Of a stretch of 64,000 nt of DNA, positions 54,881 through 64,000 are shown one piece after another. This DNA is from Zygnema cylindricum (lineage: Eukaryota; Streptophyta; Zygnematophyceae; Zygnematales; Zygnemataceae). The notes under the pieces were generated by a model that did no database searches, had not been told where the DNA came from, and saw only the letters and a program-made list of their open reading frames with translations. Location: assembly GCA_037447655.1 (NCBI GenBank), contig JBBHKE010000768.1:124001-188000 (forward strand), written 5' to 3'. How positions within the stretch are numbered: the stretch's first letter is position 1; each line of letters begins with the position of its first letter. The position numbers and the translations under genes were made by a program.

Positions 54881-56417
54881 TGCCAAATCATCAACTTTGG
54901 GACACCAACAAAAAAAGCATTCTCGTTTTCACTACGCAGATTAAGCCAAAACATTCCTTGGCTACCCTTATCTACAGTGAAGTAAACCTCATCCCCATAC
55001 TTAGCAGTAAAGACTCCCTTTCTAGTGAAGGTACCAAATTCTTTGTCATCTAAAACAGATGTGGACACAAGATTTTTACTCAGTTGAGGAATATAGAGCA
55101 CATTTGAGAATGTGAGTATAGAAGTTTTACCATACACTAAGATTTTTAGATCTACTGATCCCACTAGATTTGTAGTAACCACTCTCCCATCACTCTCCCA
55201 TCCCCATACTCTATTTCTACAGTAGGGATTTTCCTTAGCTTAGTGATGAGGTCCTTGTCACGACACATATGCATCGATGCACCTGAGTCGAAAATCCATC
55301 CTTCCCGTGGAGCTTCCCGAATTGCTCTAAGGGCACACTTTTGTCTCCGAGGGATCTCCTTCTCCTACTAACTCTAGTCAAGAAGAAGCTCCCCATCCTC
55401 CTTAGAGGACTCGTCCTCGGTGTCTCCTTTCACCTTTGTAACCAAAAGTGCCTTTTTTTTCCCTTCGGAATAACCCCCTCCTTGATTCTCTTGGAGCCTC
55501 AGCTCCCACAACTTGACACAATCTGCGATGAAGTGTCTCGGCTTTTTACAAAAATGGCAAAGACTTTTTCGGGGTCTTAGTCCTCCTTGCTGAACTCTTT
55601 CTCCTTTGTATAAATTTTTCGGATGCGGTCTCCACTTGTCCCCTCCACCGGCTAGAGCTTGAACGTTCTTTCCTCCTCTCGTGATTTCAATTGTGTTCTC
55701 CTGCACAAGTATCATGCTGACCACTGTATTCCATGTCTATGAACTATCAGTCATTCCCTGTAACATGTACACTATATTCTCATACTCGTCGGGTAACTTC
55801 ATGATGAGAGTGTTAACCTTCATCTTTATTGTACATGTCCATCCATCACTCTCCATCTCCATATACAAACAAGAAAGATCATAACAATAGTCTAACATCT
55901 TTCCCCATTTGTAAGTATAATTTCCCAACTTTTGCTCTGCCAACTGGAGCTCTTGAATTGTACCAACTCTATAGCTCTCTATCAAACTCACCCACAACTC
56001 CTCGGCCTTGTAAACTTGAAGGTGGGGAGTTGCCAAAGCTTGTGTGAGGTGTCTTAGAATGAAGTTCTTTGCAGCCATGTTGATGTCTTCCCACATTTGA
56101 GTATCGGTTTCAATGGTCTTCACGATTGCCGCTCCGTGTGTAGTGGGAATATGAGCAATAGGAGTAAGAGGTGTCTCCTTTTCTTTCCATTTTTTGGACA
56201 CACTGCTATCCCCATCATCTACCTCCTCTGCTGGTGCAGATGTTGCTACAGAAAACCTTAATCCACCAAATCCTGGTGGTGTTCCCTGAGGTGGACGTTT
56301 CACTTGTCCACTAACAATACAATAGTATCATTTTTCACACAAAGCCCCTATCATCATGGCTTCCCAATAGATAAATAATGTTTTATTGAAGATGGGCACC
56401 CTAGAGGGTGGGTCCAT
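54881..56417 (-). pseudogene. Element V protease and gag (broken)
   Basis: Protease part at 54847-55300 (IPQLSKNLVSTSVLDDKEFGTFTRKG, FDSGASMHMCRDKDLITKLRKIP near 55240-55300 with DSGAS intact). The knuckle CHFCKKPRHFIADC near 55515-55560 is a complete CCHC. Gag is open at 55737-56303 (PPGFGGLRFSVAT, TDTQMWEDINMAAKNFILRHLTQALATPHLQVYKAEELWVSLIESYRVGTIQE, LMEMESD, LIMKLPDEYENIVY). The start is the ATG complementary to 56415-56417 (MDPPS), with a stop between. This is the fullest gag of the half-tRNA group. Confidence 0.8.
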
Positions 56418-56421
56418 AACT
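56407..56421 (-). promoter_or_regulatory. Half-tRNA primer-binding site of element V
   Basis: Minus strand AAGTTATGGACCCACC next to the LTR. It fits the initiator tRNA-Met anticodon arm complement with one mismatch and contains the gag ATG. Confidence 0.65.
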
Positions 56422-57414
56422 TGCGATTCTGTGTCCTCCATTGGACTACAGAATTTAGGAAGCCTATAGATAGCTATTAACTAACCCACTTTAAATGGAA
56501 ACCACTGCTACCCAAGCAGACAAGTAGACAATGTGACTACACCCTAGTGCAAACTTGACTCCCCTGAGTTCGTAGGAAAAAGAATCTCTAAAAACGCCCA
56601 ACCAGACGATAAATTATGAGGCAGTTAAAATGCCAAGTTGTACAAACTCTCAAAGGGAGAGGTGACTACCTACCAAAATTTTCTAAGTCTTGATTCCCTC
56701 CAATATCTTCTATCTACTGAAGTACGGACCAATCAGATTACTGTACCGTACCAAAAAGTACTACTGCCAGTGTACCATTTGTACGAACTATGTACAACAA
56801 GGATATTAAGCGGACGCGTGTCCGCTTTTCACTCGTCCGTACGTTCTTCGAAATCCCCACGAGGAAATGTCATCTCTCCACGTGGCTCCATGTCATGCCA
56901 CGTCACAAAACGCCAAAGTGACCTTTCTGGGATCTCGGCGAAGACGTATGTCGTTGGATAAGAACCGGCATTAAATATCGTCCGTCGAAACAAATGTCAG
57001 ATTTATATGTTTCATGCGGGATCCAGTTCGTATTGAATTTAACCTGTTTTGTGATGTTACATTTACATTGTAAATTGGTTTAGGGGACGTAACATACTTT
57101 AAATATGAATCTCACCCTATATACTCCAGCGAACATCTACTAGAGCGGTGTACTATGGACGGCTACGCCACGCTCTACCAGTTGGGGGCTCGAGTCTTGC
57201 TAGACTCAACCTTTTTGTGGAGAGTGTCTTAATGTCACTCTCTAACCTTGTCTATGGAGCTGAGGCTGCCATGGCTCCATCACTCTCTCTCTCCTTGAGT
57301 GACTGCAACAAGTATGGGGGTGAGAGAGAAGAGATCAAGACAAGCTGCCTACATGTTTTTTTTTCGCTAATATATTAAGACCTAGAAATTACCCAAAAAC
57401 TATTTATTTCAACA
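56422..57414 (-). mobile_element. Element V 5' LTR (993 bp)
   Basis: On + TGCGATTCTGTGTCC...TATTTATTTCAACA. It carries a tRNA-like module near 57140-57206 (B-box-like GGCTCGAGTCT at 57187-57197). Its last 264 bp match 39421-39685. The - orientation agrees with the element V genes. Confidence 0.85.
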
Positions 57415-57717
57415 GTTTTGTCACTGACTTGTACGATAGACCGATTAGAGCTGAGAGCTACACCTTGCTCTGCCGGTCGGAGGTTGGAGTCCTGCGGGAC
57501 TCAACCTTTTGTTGAGATAGACATAAGTCACTCTTTAGTCTTGCCTGTTGAACTTAAGACAGCCATGGCTCAACCACTCTTTCTATCTTTCAATAACTAC
57601 AACACGTTTGGTGGCTAGAGAGAGGAGGTAGAGGTAGGTTGTCCGCCCTTTTATCTTTCCTATTTCACTGATCCATTTAGACCTAGAAAATACCCTATAA
57701 ATCTAGTAATTTCAACA
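57415..57717 (-). mobile_element. Tail of another copia LTR
   Basis: It begins near a tRNA-like module (GATTAGAGCTGAGAGC and GGTTGGAGTCC at 57482-57492), then GACTCAACCTTTTGTTGAG and CATGGCTCAACCACTC, matching the element III LTR. The end is AATTTCAACA at 57717. No polypurine tract or RNase H follows, so it is a fragment. Confidence 0.6.
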
Positions 57718-58021
57718 ATTCTTAGGTGGCCAATGTTGTGGCGCCACGTGGCACTTTGTGACACTATCATCGATAGCTGCCCAAAGTTCATTCCGGGTTA
57801 GCGGCATGAATGTCCATCGTCTGATCGCGCTTATATCGTCCATCGTCTTTGTGATATTCTAAATTGTGGTGTAGGTTGATGTAGTTAAGACCTTTATTTA
57901 AGATTTGGTGAGTTGTAGAAAAAAACTGTTTGGTAGGATTCTTGTAACTTTTGTGAGTAAATTACGTCTACTTCTACTACTATTGCTGCTGCCCCACCTG
58001 CACCGGTGGTTGTAGAACAAT
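57718..58021. mobile_element. LTR scraps: central block and T-like LTR end
   Basis: 57718-57850 (GGCGCCACGTGGCAC, TTCATTCCGGGTTAGCGG) repeats 58300-58400 almost exactly. 57861-58020 resembles the last 150 bp of the T LTR (TTTTGTGAG, ACTACTATTGCTGCTGCCCC, GTAGAACAA). It then joins, at TTTGCTCCCTTGAG, the next LTR. Confidence 0.45.
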
Positions 58022-58742
58022 AATTTGCTCCCTTGAGTAGTAAATTATAGTTGGCCAAAGATGGCGTATAAATATGAATGGTCATCTAGAGAGAGGCTCC
58101 TTAAAAAATCTAAGTCCCTAAACCTCTACACACAGTTATCTAATACTAAATCCTGGACCAATGTGAGGACTGTACAGTACAAAAAGGTACAGTGGCCGAT
58201 TTACTTTTTAAACGGCCATTGTACGACATGGACTTTAAGTTGTCACTTGTCAACGTGGGAGCCATGGTTCCTCCTCGCGTATTCTCTAGTGGCTTATGAT
58301 ATGGCGCCACATGGCAATTCGTGAGCCTATTATCGATAGCCGACAAAAGTTCATTCCGGGTTAGCGGCATGAATGTCCATCGTCTGATCGCGCTTATTTG
58401 TGGAGTCCGATCCCCGTCCGTGAATCTCATGCATTTATATATACTGCTTCGTTCGTTTCTCCCATGAAATGCATGTGGCGCTGCGAAACTCTTGAGATAA
58501 CAATCATGTCGGATACGTATATCGATTCTTCTACGACTTGGCGGATAAGACGGACGGCTAATTTGAGCGGCAGTGATTGTGTATGACCTTGGATCAAATT
58601 TGGTTAAGGTCATTATTCATATTGTCAAAGATGTTTGCTCTCTTTCTCTTTAGCTACCTGAACGCAACTATGGCTGCTTAAGTCTTAGTGACAACGAGAA
58701 GTATATAGACTTAGACAAGTAATTATGAAATAAATTTTAACA
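58022..58742 (-). mobile_element. Copia LTR, left end missing (element VII 3' LTR)
   Basis: CTCCCTTGAGTAGTAAATTATAG, GTAC-rich block, GGCGCCACATGGC box, then ATGAAATAAATTTTAACA at the end, followed by CTCCCCACATT (polypurine tract on -) and RNase H. The first roughly 200 bp are absent. Confidence 0.65.
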
Positions 58743-59275
58743 CTCCCCACATTTCCTTATGCAAAATATCAATTTTAGAGATGGGACAGGTTTTATCATC
58801 ATATCGGTTATAATTTCTCCATTTGGTTTGTATTCCAATTTTATAATTTTTTCCTCAACCTTTTCCCTAACAAAGCTCATTTTGACATCTAAATGTTTTG
58901 CCTTTAGGATTGGATGCAATGGCAATTGCAACTTCGTCATCACATAACTCACCTTGCACACCATTTTTCAAAAATCCAAGCTCTTCGAGCAAGGATTTTA
59001 CCCACATTAATTCGCTTACAGCAGAGCAACAAGCCATGTACTCAACCTCCATTGTGGAGTGAGCAACAATATTTTGTTGCTTCTTGCTCCAACAACAATC
59101 CCGATTCTCAACATACAACACATACCTAGAAGTATACCTCCTCATCGGAGCATCCCGATAACTAGCATCACTCCAAGTGGTGATGTGATTATTATCCCCC
59201 ACTAATTGCAACCACAAATATCTTGTTCATATCAAGTACCACATCACCCTTTTAGCTGCTTCCTAATCATTTTTC
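58743..59275 (-). pseudogene. Element VII RNase H fragment
   Basis: On -: WSDASYRDAPMRRYTSRYVLYVENRDCCWSKKQQNIVAHSTMEVEYMACCSAVSELMW, LCDDEVAIAIASNPK, KHLDVKMSFVREKVEEKI, MMIKPVPSLKLIFC. FCDNQAAIA has become LCDDEVAIA, and the frame breaks near 58900. It is cut at 59275 by a plus LTR. Confidence 0.75.
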
Positions 59276-60269
59276 TGTTGAAAAAGGTAATTTATCTTCT
59301 ATCTAGTAAGTCTATGGTCTTACTATAACCCTCATACTTGTCGTAGTCATTGGGGACTAGCATGCAACCATGGCTGCCAAAGGCACATGCCATGGCTGCC
59401 AAAGGCACACAAAGAGACAGGCTAAGTGAACAGAAGGGACAACCCTCTCCAAAAGATGGGTGGTCCAGTCTAAGATTTGATCCCGTGACCTTTTGGATAA
59501 CCGCCATACGCCATAGCCGTCCGCCTCATCCGGTAAGTCTTGATGAAGCGTTAAGTAAATGGGGTACGATATCTACTTAACATTGGACAATGCGATATAT
59601 TTCATTTAAGAGCTTACATGACGAATTGAACATGGAAATTAACAGGAACGCACGAAATCCGGACCGCACGGAATTTACGAAACGACATTTCATTTCGATG
59701 GACAAAATCCAATGTCAATCTCATATGGAACGGCTCACAGTGGAGCTAAAATATCCGAATAGACATTTGGTGATTTGCGGAGCTAATGTCGGAAGGTGAC
59801 ACGTGGGAGGCCATGACTGGATAGCAAATATTGAGGGAGGAGCAACTACGGCTCACGAATAGACAGGCGTCAGTGGGACGGCCATGCCGTAGTAGGCCTA
59901 ATAAGAAGTATAACGGCACCTGTACCTTCTTTTACCTTGCAGCTATCTCATTAGTTAGGTACACTTGTAGTAAGGGGTTCAGAGAGGGAGTTTAGGACTT
60001 AGAATTTTTGAGGCACCTCTCTCTAAGTGACCTGTTGTATTTGTGGGCCATCTTTGGCCAACCATAACTTAATACTCGAGGAGCAATTTCAGTGATTCTT
60101 TTTGGTGCTCACTGAAGGAGTCTAAGCTACATACACGGGTATAGTTGGTCAAAGTTTTTGCATGCCGCTATGGCACTTATTAAGTGGGAATTTCAAAAGG
60201 GCAATTATTATCCTAAAGGCTTCATATAAGCCGAACATTCTGTTGACCAGCGAAGGTCACAAAATTACA
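59276..60269 (+). mobile_element. Copia LTR, plus orientation (element VIII 5' LTR, 994 bp)
   Basis: TGTTGAAAAAGGTAATTTATC...AAAATTACA. The start is the reverse complement of the element II LTR end. It includes a GACACGTGGG box, GTAC-poor decayed block, and a duplicated CATGGCTGCCAAAGGCACA near 59370-59410. It is followed directly by a half-tRNA primer site. Confidence 0.7.
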
Positions 60270-60349
60270 AGTTATGAGCCTACCCTCTACGGTGCCCATT
60301 TTCATGCAACGTGGTTCATATACTGGAAAACCATGACGAGCGGTGCATA
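60270..60349 (+). pseudogene. Element VIII primer site and gag stub
   Basis: AGTTATGAGCCTACC follows the LTR. Gag starts at 60274 as MSLPSTVPIFMQRGSYTG and stops after 20 codons, lining up with MxPPSxxPIFNxxGF of elements I and III. The element ends at 60349, where another LTR start follows. Confidence 0.6.
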
Positions 60350-60698
60350 CTGAAAAGAGGCAATTAATAGTTCACTTCTCTATTTTAGTTATACTTTAAA
60401 GAGATAGAGTGAGGATCAAAGGCACGCCTTAGTTGCCTCCATATTTAGAAATTGCGACAAGTTTGAGAGTTGGAGAGAGAAGTTAGAGATAGACTGCCTC
60501 GACTTCTATATTTCTTTTCAGACCTAGAAAATACTAATAAAACCATTAGTTTCTACAGATTGTTCCCAAAATTATCTCTTATATGCATAAAACATTAAAT
60601 TTGAGAAGGCTAAACCATGGTTCGGCCAGTAAACACATATCCCAAAAACAACTCCACTACATTTCAGACTGAACCATCATGAACCTCTTATTGTCCCA
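60350..60698. mobile_element. Copia LTR ends and RNase H tail remnant
   Basis: 60350-60424 is a plus LTR start (TGAAAAGAGGCAATTAATAG, reverse complement of the end of the element E1 LTR). About 60425-60556 is the tail of a minus LTR (CAGACCTAGAAAATAC...TTTCTACA). 60557-60650 resembles the RNase H C-terminal coding strip (AATTTGAGAAGGCTAAACC on +). The last 45 bp I cannot place. Confidence 0.45.
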
Positions 60699-61740
60699 TG
60701 CAACTCTAAGACCTCCCTTGGTCCTCAAAGTAGGCATCTCACTTGAAGCCTATAGGATAACCCTGACCCCTTTGAGTTTCCACAAGAACAACTGCCACCT
60801 TGACAAATAAAAGGTCTTACCAACTTCACCCCTGTGAAAACGAGACTCCCCTGAGTCGATATCAAAACAAATCTATACATTTGCTCCCTTGAGCAGTAAG
60901 TTACGAAGGGTCAAAGTTGACCTTTTGTATAGGAGCTCTTTGGGAAAGAGAGGTCTACCTACCAATTTTCCTAAGTCCTAAATCCCTCTATAAACCCTTT
61001 ACTACAAGAGTACAACACCAATAAGATTATTGTGTCGTACAGAAATGTACAGGTGTCGATGTACTTTCTGTACGACCATCGTACGGCATGGCGAAAATGT
61101 CGACGCTTGCCATATCCGGATTCTTTGCCGTATTCTCTAGAGATGTAGCAATCCAATGTGATTGTGCCACGTGTCATTTGACGTGGCGATGACCGAAAAG
61201 CGCCAAAGCGCCCATTCCGCGATCTCGGCATCTATTGCGGCAGTTTGATCTAGATCGGCTTTTAATTCTAGCCGTGGAAATTAATTGCGTGGTATTTGTT
61301 TCGCGGTCGAAACAAATGCGCGATATTCATTTCGTGGAGTGCCGTACGCCGTAGTATACAAAACTTTGTCTATGTCTAAAAATATGTTCGCGCTGTAAAA
61401 CGAACTTGTCTACGTTTACATTTTAAATAATTATCAAACCTTATATACCTCAACATTGATCCTAGACTAATAGGATGAAGCCTCCGGCTACAAATTACTT
61501 GACGGATGACAGGTACCACGATCAATTCTTGGGTCCGTCAAGTGCCTTTTTGGTAAATATACCAAACTACTACATGTCTCTCTCTTGACCGCATAGGCAG
61601 CCATGGCTCTAACTCCTTCTTCAACCTTTAGTGACCGCGACAAGTGTGGGAGTTAAAAGAGAGGAGTTAAAGGGAGACCGTCTTTGCTTCTTTTTTGCCT
61701 TTTATCTAGAAAATACCAAAAAGAACCTTTAGTTTCTACA
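60699..61740 (-). mobile_element. Copia LTR (element IX 3' LTR, 1,042 bp)
   Basis: On + TGCAACTCTAAGACC...AGTTTCTACA, followed by CTCCCCTTC (polypurine tract on -). It is the intact reference for the subfamily of the solo LTR (711-1713) and the element I 5' LTR. It has the GCCACGTGTCA box near 61168 and GCGATCTCGGCATC near 61218. Confidence 0.75.
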
Positions 61741-62146
61741 CTCCCCTTCTTTTCTAGTCACTCTTCAATTAAAGACCACATTTCTCCTTGCAGAAAATTA
61801 GCTTAGGGGATGGCACAGATTTGGTCATCGTATCAGCTACCATCTCACTATCTAGTCTGTACTCTAAAATGATTATTTTGTTTTCTACCCCCTCTGTAAC
61901 AAAGTTGAGTCTAATGTCCATGTGTTTGGCTTTAAAATGATGTTTATGATTGGCACCAATAGCGATTGCTGATTGATTATCACAAAAAAATATTATGCAC
62001 ACCACTCTTTAGGTGACCAAGCTCACCCTGCAAAAAGTTGACCCAAATCAATTCTTTTACAGCAGAACAAGAGGCCATATACTCAGTCTCCATGGTGGAT
62101 TGAGCAATAACCTTTTGCTGTTTCCTACTCCAGCAACAAGCTCCAT
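61741..62146 (-). pseudogene. Element IX RNase H fragment
   Basis: On -: CCWSRKQQKVIAQSTMETEYMASCSAVKELIW, FCDNQSAIAIGANHKHHFKAKHMDIRLNFV, MVADTMTKSVPSPKLIFC. A frame change near 61990 separates VHNIF from FFCDNQ. The match to RNase H stops at about 62146 (GACATGGAGC), where unrelated sequence begins. Confidence 0.75.
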
Positions 62147-62955
62147 GTCGTGCATGAAAGGGAAGCAAGCGAATATGCATCACAACCAGCAAAGTCATGC
62201 TCACAAACATATATACCAACGAAAATAAATATGAAAAGACAAAAAATATATACACCATGAGAAGGAATAAAGCTGAAAATGACCCAAAGAGAGAAGGGGA
62301 AGAATACTCCCCTAGAGTGAAGTGGACCCAATAATTCCTAAGCCACGAGGTAGCCACTAGGCTCTCAAGTCTCTATCGTATTCTCTACAAGAGTTTTCTC
62401 GAAGAGGCAGCAAAGCAAATAAACAATTTCAACCAAACAAGGAAAATTCCCAAAATCCGGTCAAAATTCACTTCCCCACTCCCAACCGAAATGCAAACAA
62501 AACAAACACAAACACTCCAAACCCTCTGCAACCTCAACATCACGTTAGTATCGCTATCCACCACATGGAGAATGTGTGGAGCGACCTTGGCGTCGAAAGT
62601 ATCCAAGAGATGACGCGAGTCGGTGAGAAAGGCGGGCTCACTGAAACTATCTCGCAATGGTGGGGTGTCTGGAAGGATAATTTTTGGGAAAAAAGAGTGG
62701 CAATTGTCTTCCCTAAGGTCGATACTGGAAAATGCAGGGAGAGCGAAAGCCAAATGTGCCATAGTGGGCAACGGCTTGCGAGCAGAGACAAGGGGGAGGC
62801 AGATTTTGCGTCCCGGAAAATTAGAGGGATAGTAAGAGAAGGTCTGATCACGCATATCGACTCCCCCACCGGTTCGGAAGATAACATCCTGTCCCACTAA
62901 GCATTCCTAGTCGCTGCATTTGGTGACCAATGCTCGGACAGAAACTTCCACGGAC
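62147..62955 (-). other. Unrecognised stretch with weak reading frame
   Basis: The first 240 bp have no frame of note. On -, 62385-62897 is open for 170 codons (MGQDVIFRTGGGVDMRD..., ending in a hydrophobic stretch VNFDRILGIFLVWLKLFICFAA that could be a membrane segment). A second frame, 62540-62887, overlaps it on the same strand, as does one on +. I cannot tell which, if any, is real. No family is recognised. Confidence 0.25.
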
Positions 62956-63990
62956 TCACCCTCGGTTCCGTTTTGGAATCGAAAGGTGAGCGGGTCCTTC
63001 GTGATTCCAAGCACCGGCTTCGTGGTACCGGCTGAAGTGAGAAGCAGTGGCTTGAAGCTTGTGTGCGGTCAGACCAAGCTTGAGCGCAAATCCAGATCTG
63101 AAGATCACGGGTTTGGCTCTAGTTTCCATGAGAGGGAGAGAAAGAGCAACACCATTAACGGAGAAGGACTTTTGAGAATTGTCTAGGAAACTGATGTGAG
63201 GATCAAGGTCACGGCGCTCATCCGCGGTAACCGGCTGAATAAGTGAAAGACTACAGTTCAGCTGCAACCCCCCCAAAGCGGCGGCTGCAGCAAACTCATC
63301 AACAAAGGGGGAGGCTTTGGGAACCTCATTAGGGAAGGGAGAGGCCCAAGGGGCTTCATCAATCATGGCAGAAAGGATGCTAAGCCGTTCCTTGCCTCGA
63401 TGATCATCCTGTATGGTACTATTTAGAATGGTGAGAGCTTTAGCCACAATGGAGGAAGTTGTGTCTGGTAGAGGAGAGAGAGATTCTTTCTCGAAAGAAA
63501 GTGAAATACGGGAATTTTGTAATTTACCGTCTCGATTGTGGTCAAGCGAGCCTTTATCGAAAGTAGCTACCCGTTGTTGGACGGTAGAATCCCGGAGGAT
63601 TTTGCTGGCCAACGCTGGCATGTGGACGAATGTCCTTGCCATCCCCGTGAACTGGGGTTTCATTTCGGCAATGAAGGCAGCAAATTGTTCCTTCATCATG
63701 GCCGCATCATGACTTGTAACTCGGCCTTTTCCCTCTCTCGTCCAGCGATCTTAGGCGGAGTCGCCTCTCTCTCGGTATCTCTAGGAGGAGTGACCAGCTT
63801 GGCACGACGGGCAGGAATTCCACCGTTGTTAATCTGATTCTGATACAAAAAATTAGGGTCCTTAAGAGGACAATGGTGGAAATAATGCCCTTTTTGTTGG
63901 CAATGGGTGCATGTGGCCGACTTATCTGGGCACATGCGAGCATCGTGCCCTGTGTTTCCACTTCAGAAACACAATCGGTCTCCGAAATTA
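62956..63990 (-). pseudogene. Gag-like ORF with tandem CCHC zinc knuckles (partial)
   Basis: On -, 63935 to 63696 starts near a first knuckle with a stop inside (text GNTGHDARMC follows TGA at about 63961) and a complete second knuckle CTHCQQKGHYFHHC. It runs to ELQVMMRP and stops. A frame starting at 63699, overlapping the stop by ATGA, continues for 247 codons (MMKEQFAAFIAEMKPQF...HLSIPKRNRG). The two probably formed one protein broken by a frame change. Tandem knuckles point to a retroelement gag or LINE ORF1-type nucleic-acid-binding protein. The rest is unlike the copia gags here. The N-terminus lies outside the window. Confidence 0.4.
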
Positions 63991-64000
63991 AATGGCGCGT

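Noticed and set aside
62013-62228. 71-codon plus frame near 62100
   Set aside because: Antisense of the element IX RNase H, with no motif of its own.

Overview
The window is retrotransposon-filled land-plant DNA. I recognise no cellular host gene. It is packed with Ty1/copia LTR retrotransposons, most of them broken and nested in each other, plus one Ty3/gypsy chromovirus. Two things point to a land plant: the mix of copia and chromovirus families, and primer-binding sites that fit the plant form of initiator tRNA-Met (the anticodon-stem bases CCCACC). The species cannot be told from the sequence.

Layout. Bases 1-561: no gene seen. 562-9832: copia element I (+), whose 5' LTR is cut in three by a solo LTR (711-1713) and by a deleted copia E1 (2307-5727). 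9833-11685: remains of a T-family copia (-). 11686-12503: a lone LTR (+). 12504-28856: copia II (-) carries copia III (-) in its 5' LTR, and III carries a rearranged T element (19544-25114) flanked by TGTTT on both sides. 28857-29393: gag fragment IV. 29394-39420: two near-identical copia units in tandem sharing three LTRs (LTR-A-LTR-B-partial LTR). 39421-57414: copia V (-) carries copia VI (-) in its RNase H region, and VI carries the chromovirus (40381-47691, ACTAA duplication) in its 3' LTR. 57415-62146: fragments of further LTRs and RNase H domains. 62147-64000: unrecognised sequence with a double zinc-knuckle ORF on the - strand.

Most copia elements here (I, E1, II, III, V, VIII, T) share an unusual design. 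The LTR is followed within a few bases by GTTATGGGCCCACC or a close variant. That string is complementary to the anticodon arm of initiator tRNA-Met and also forms the gag start codon (MGPP or MDPP). The tandem copia and the chromovirus instead use the usual site, TGGTATCGGAGC, matching the tRNA 3' end. The LTRs of the first group also carry antisense tRNA-like modules with A-box and B-box motifs.

No element looks autonomous: every pol region I read has stops, frameshifts, deletions or a damaged active site. The tandem copia pair is the youngest-looking and closest to intact. The chromovirus carries an extra sense-strand reading frame after its chromodomain. Positions of divergent LTR ends and domain borders are by eye and may be off by tens of bases.
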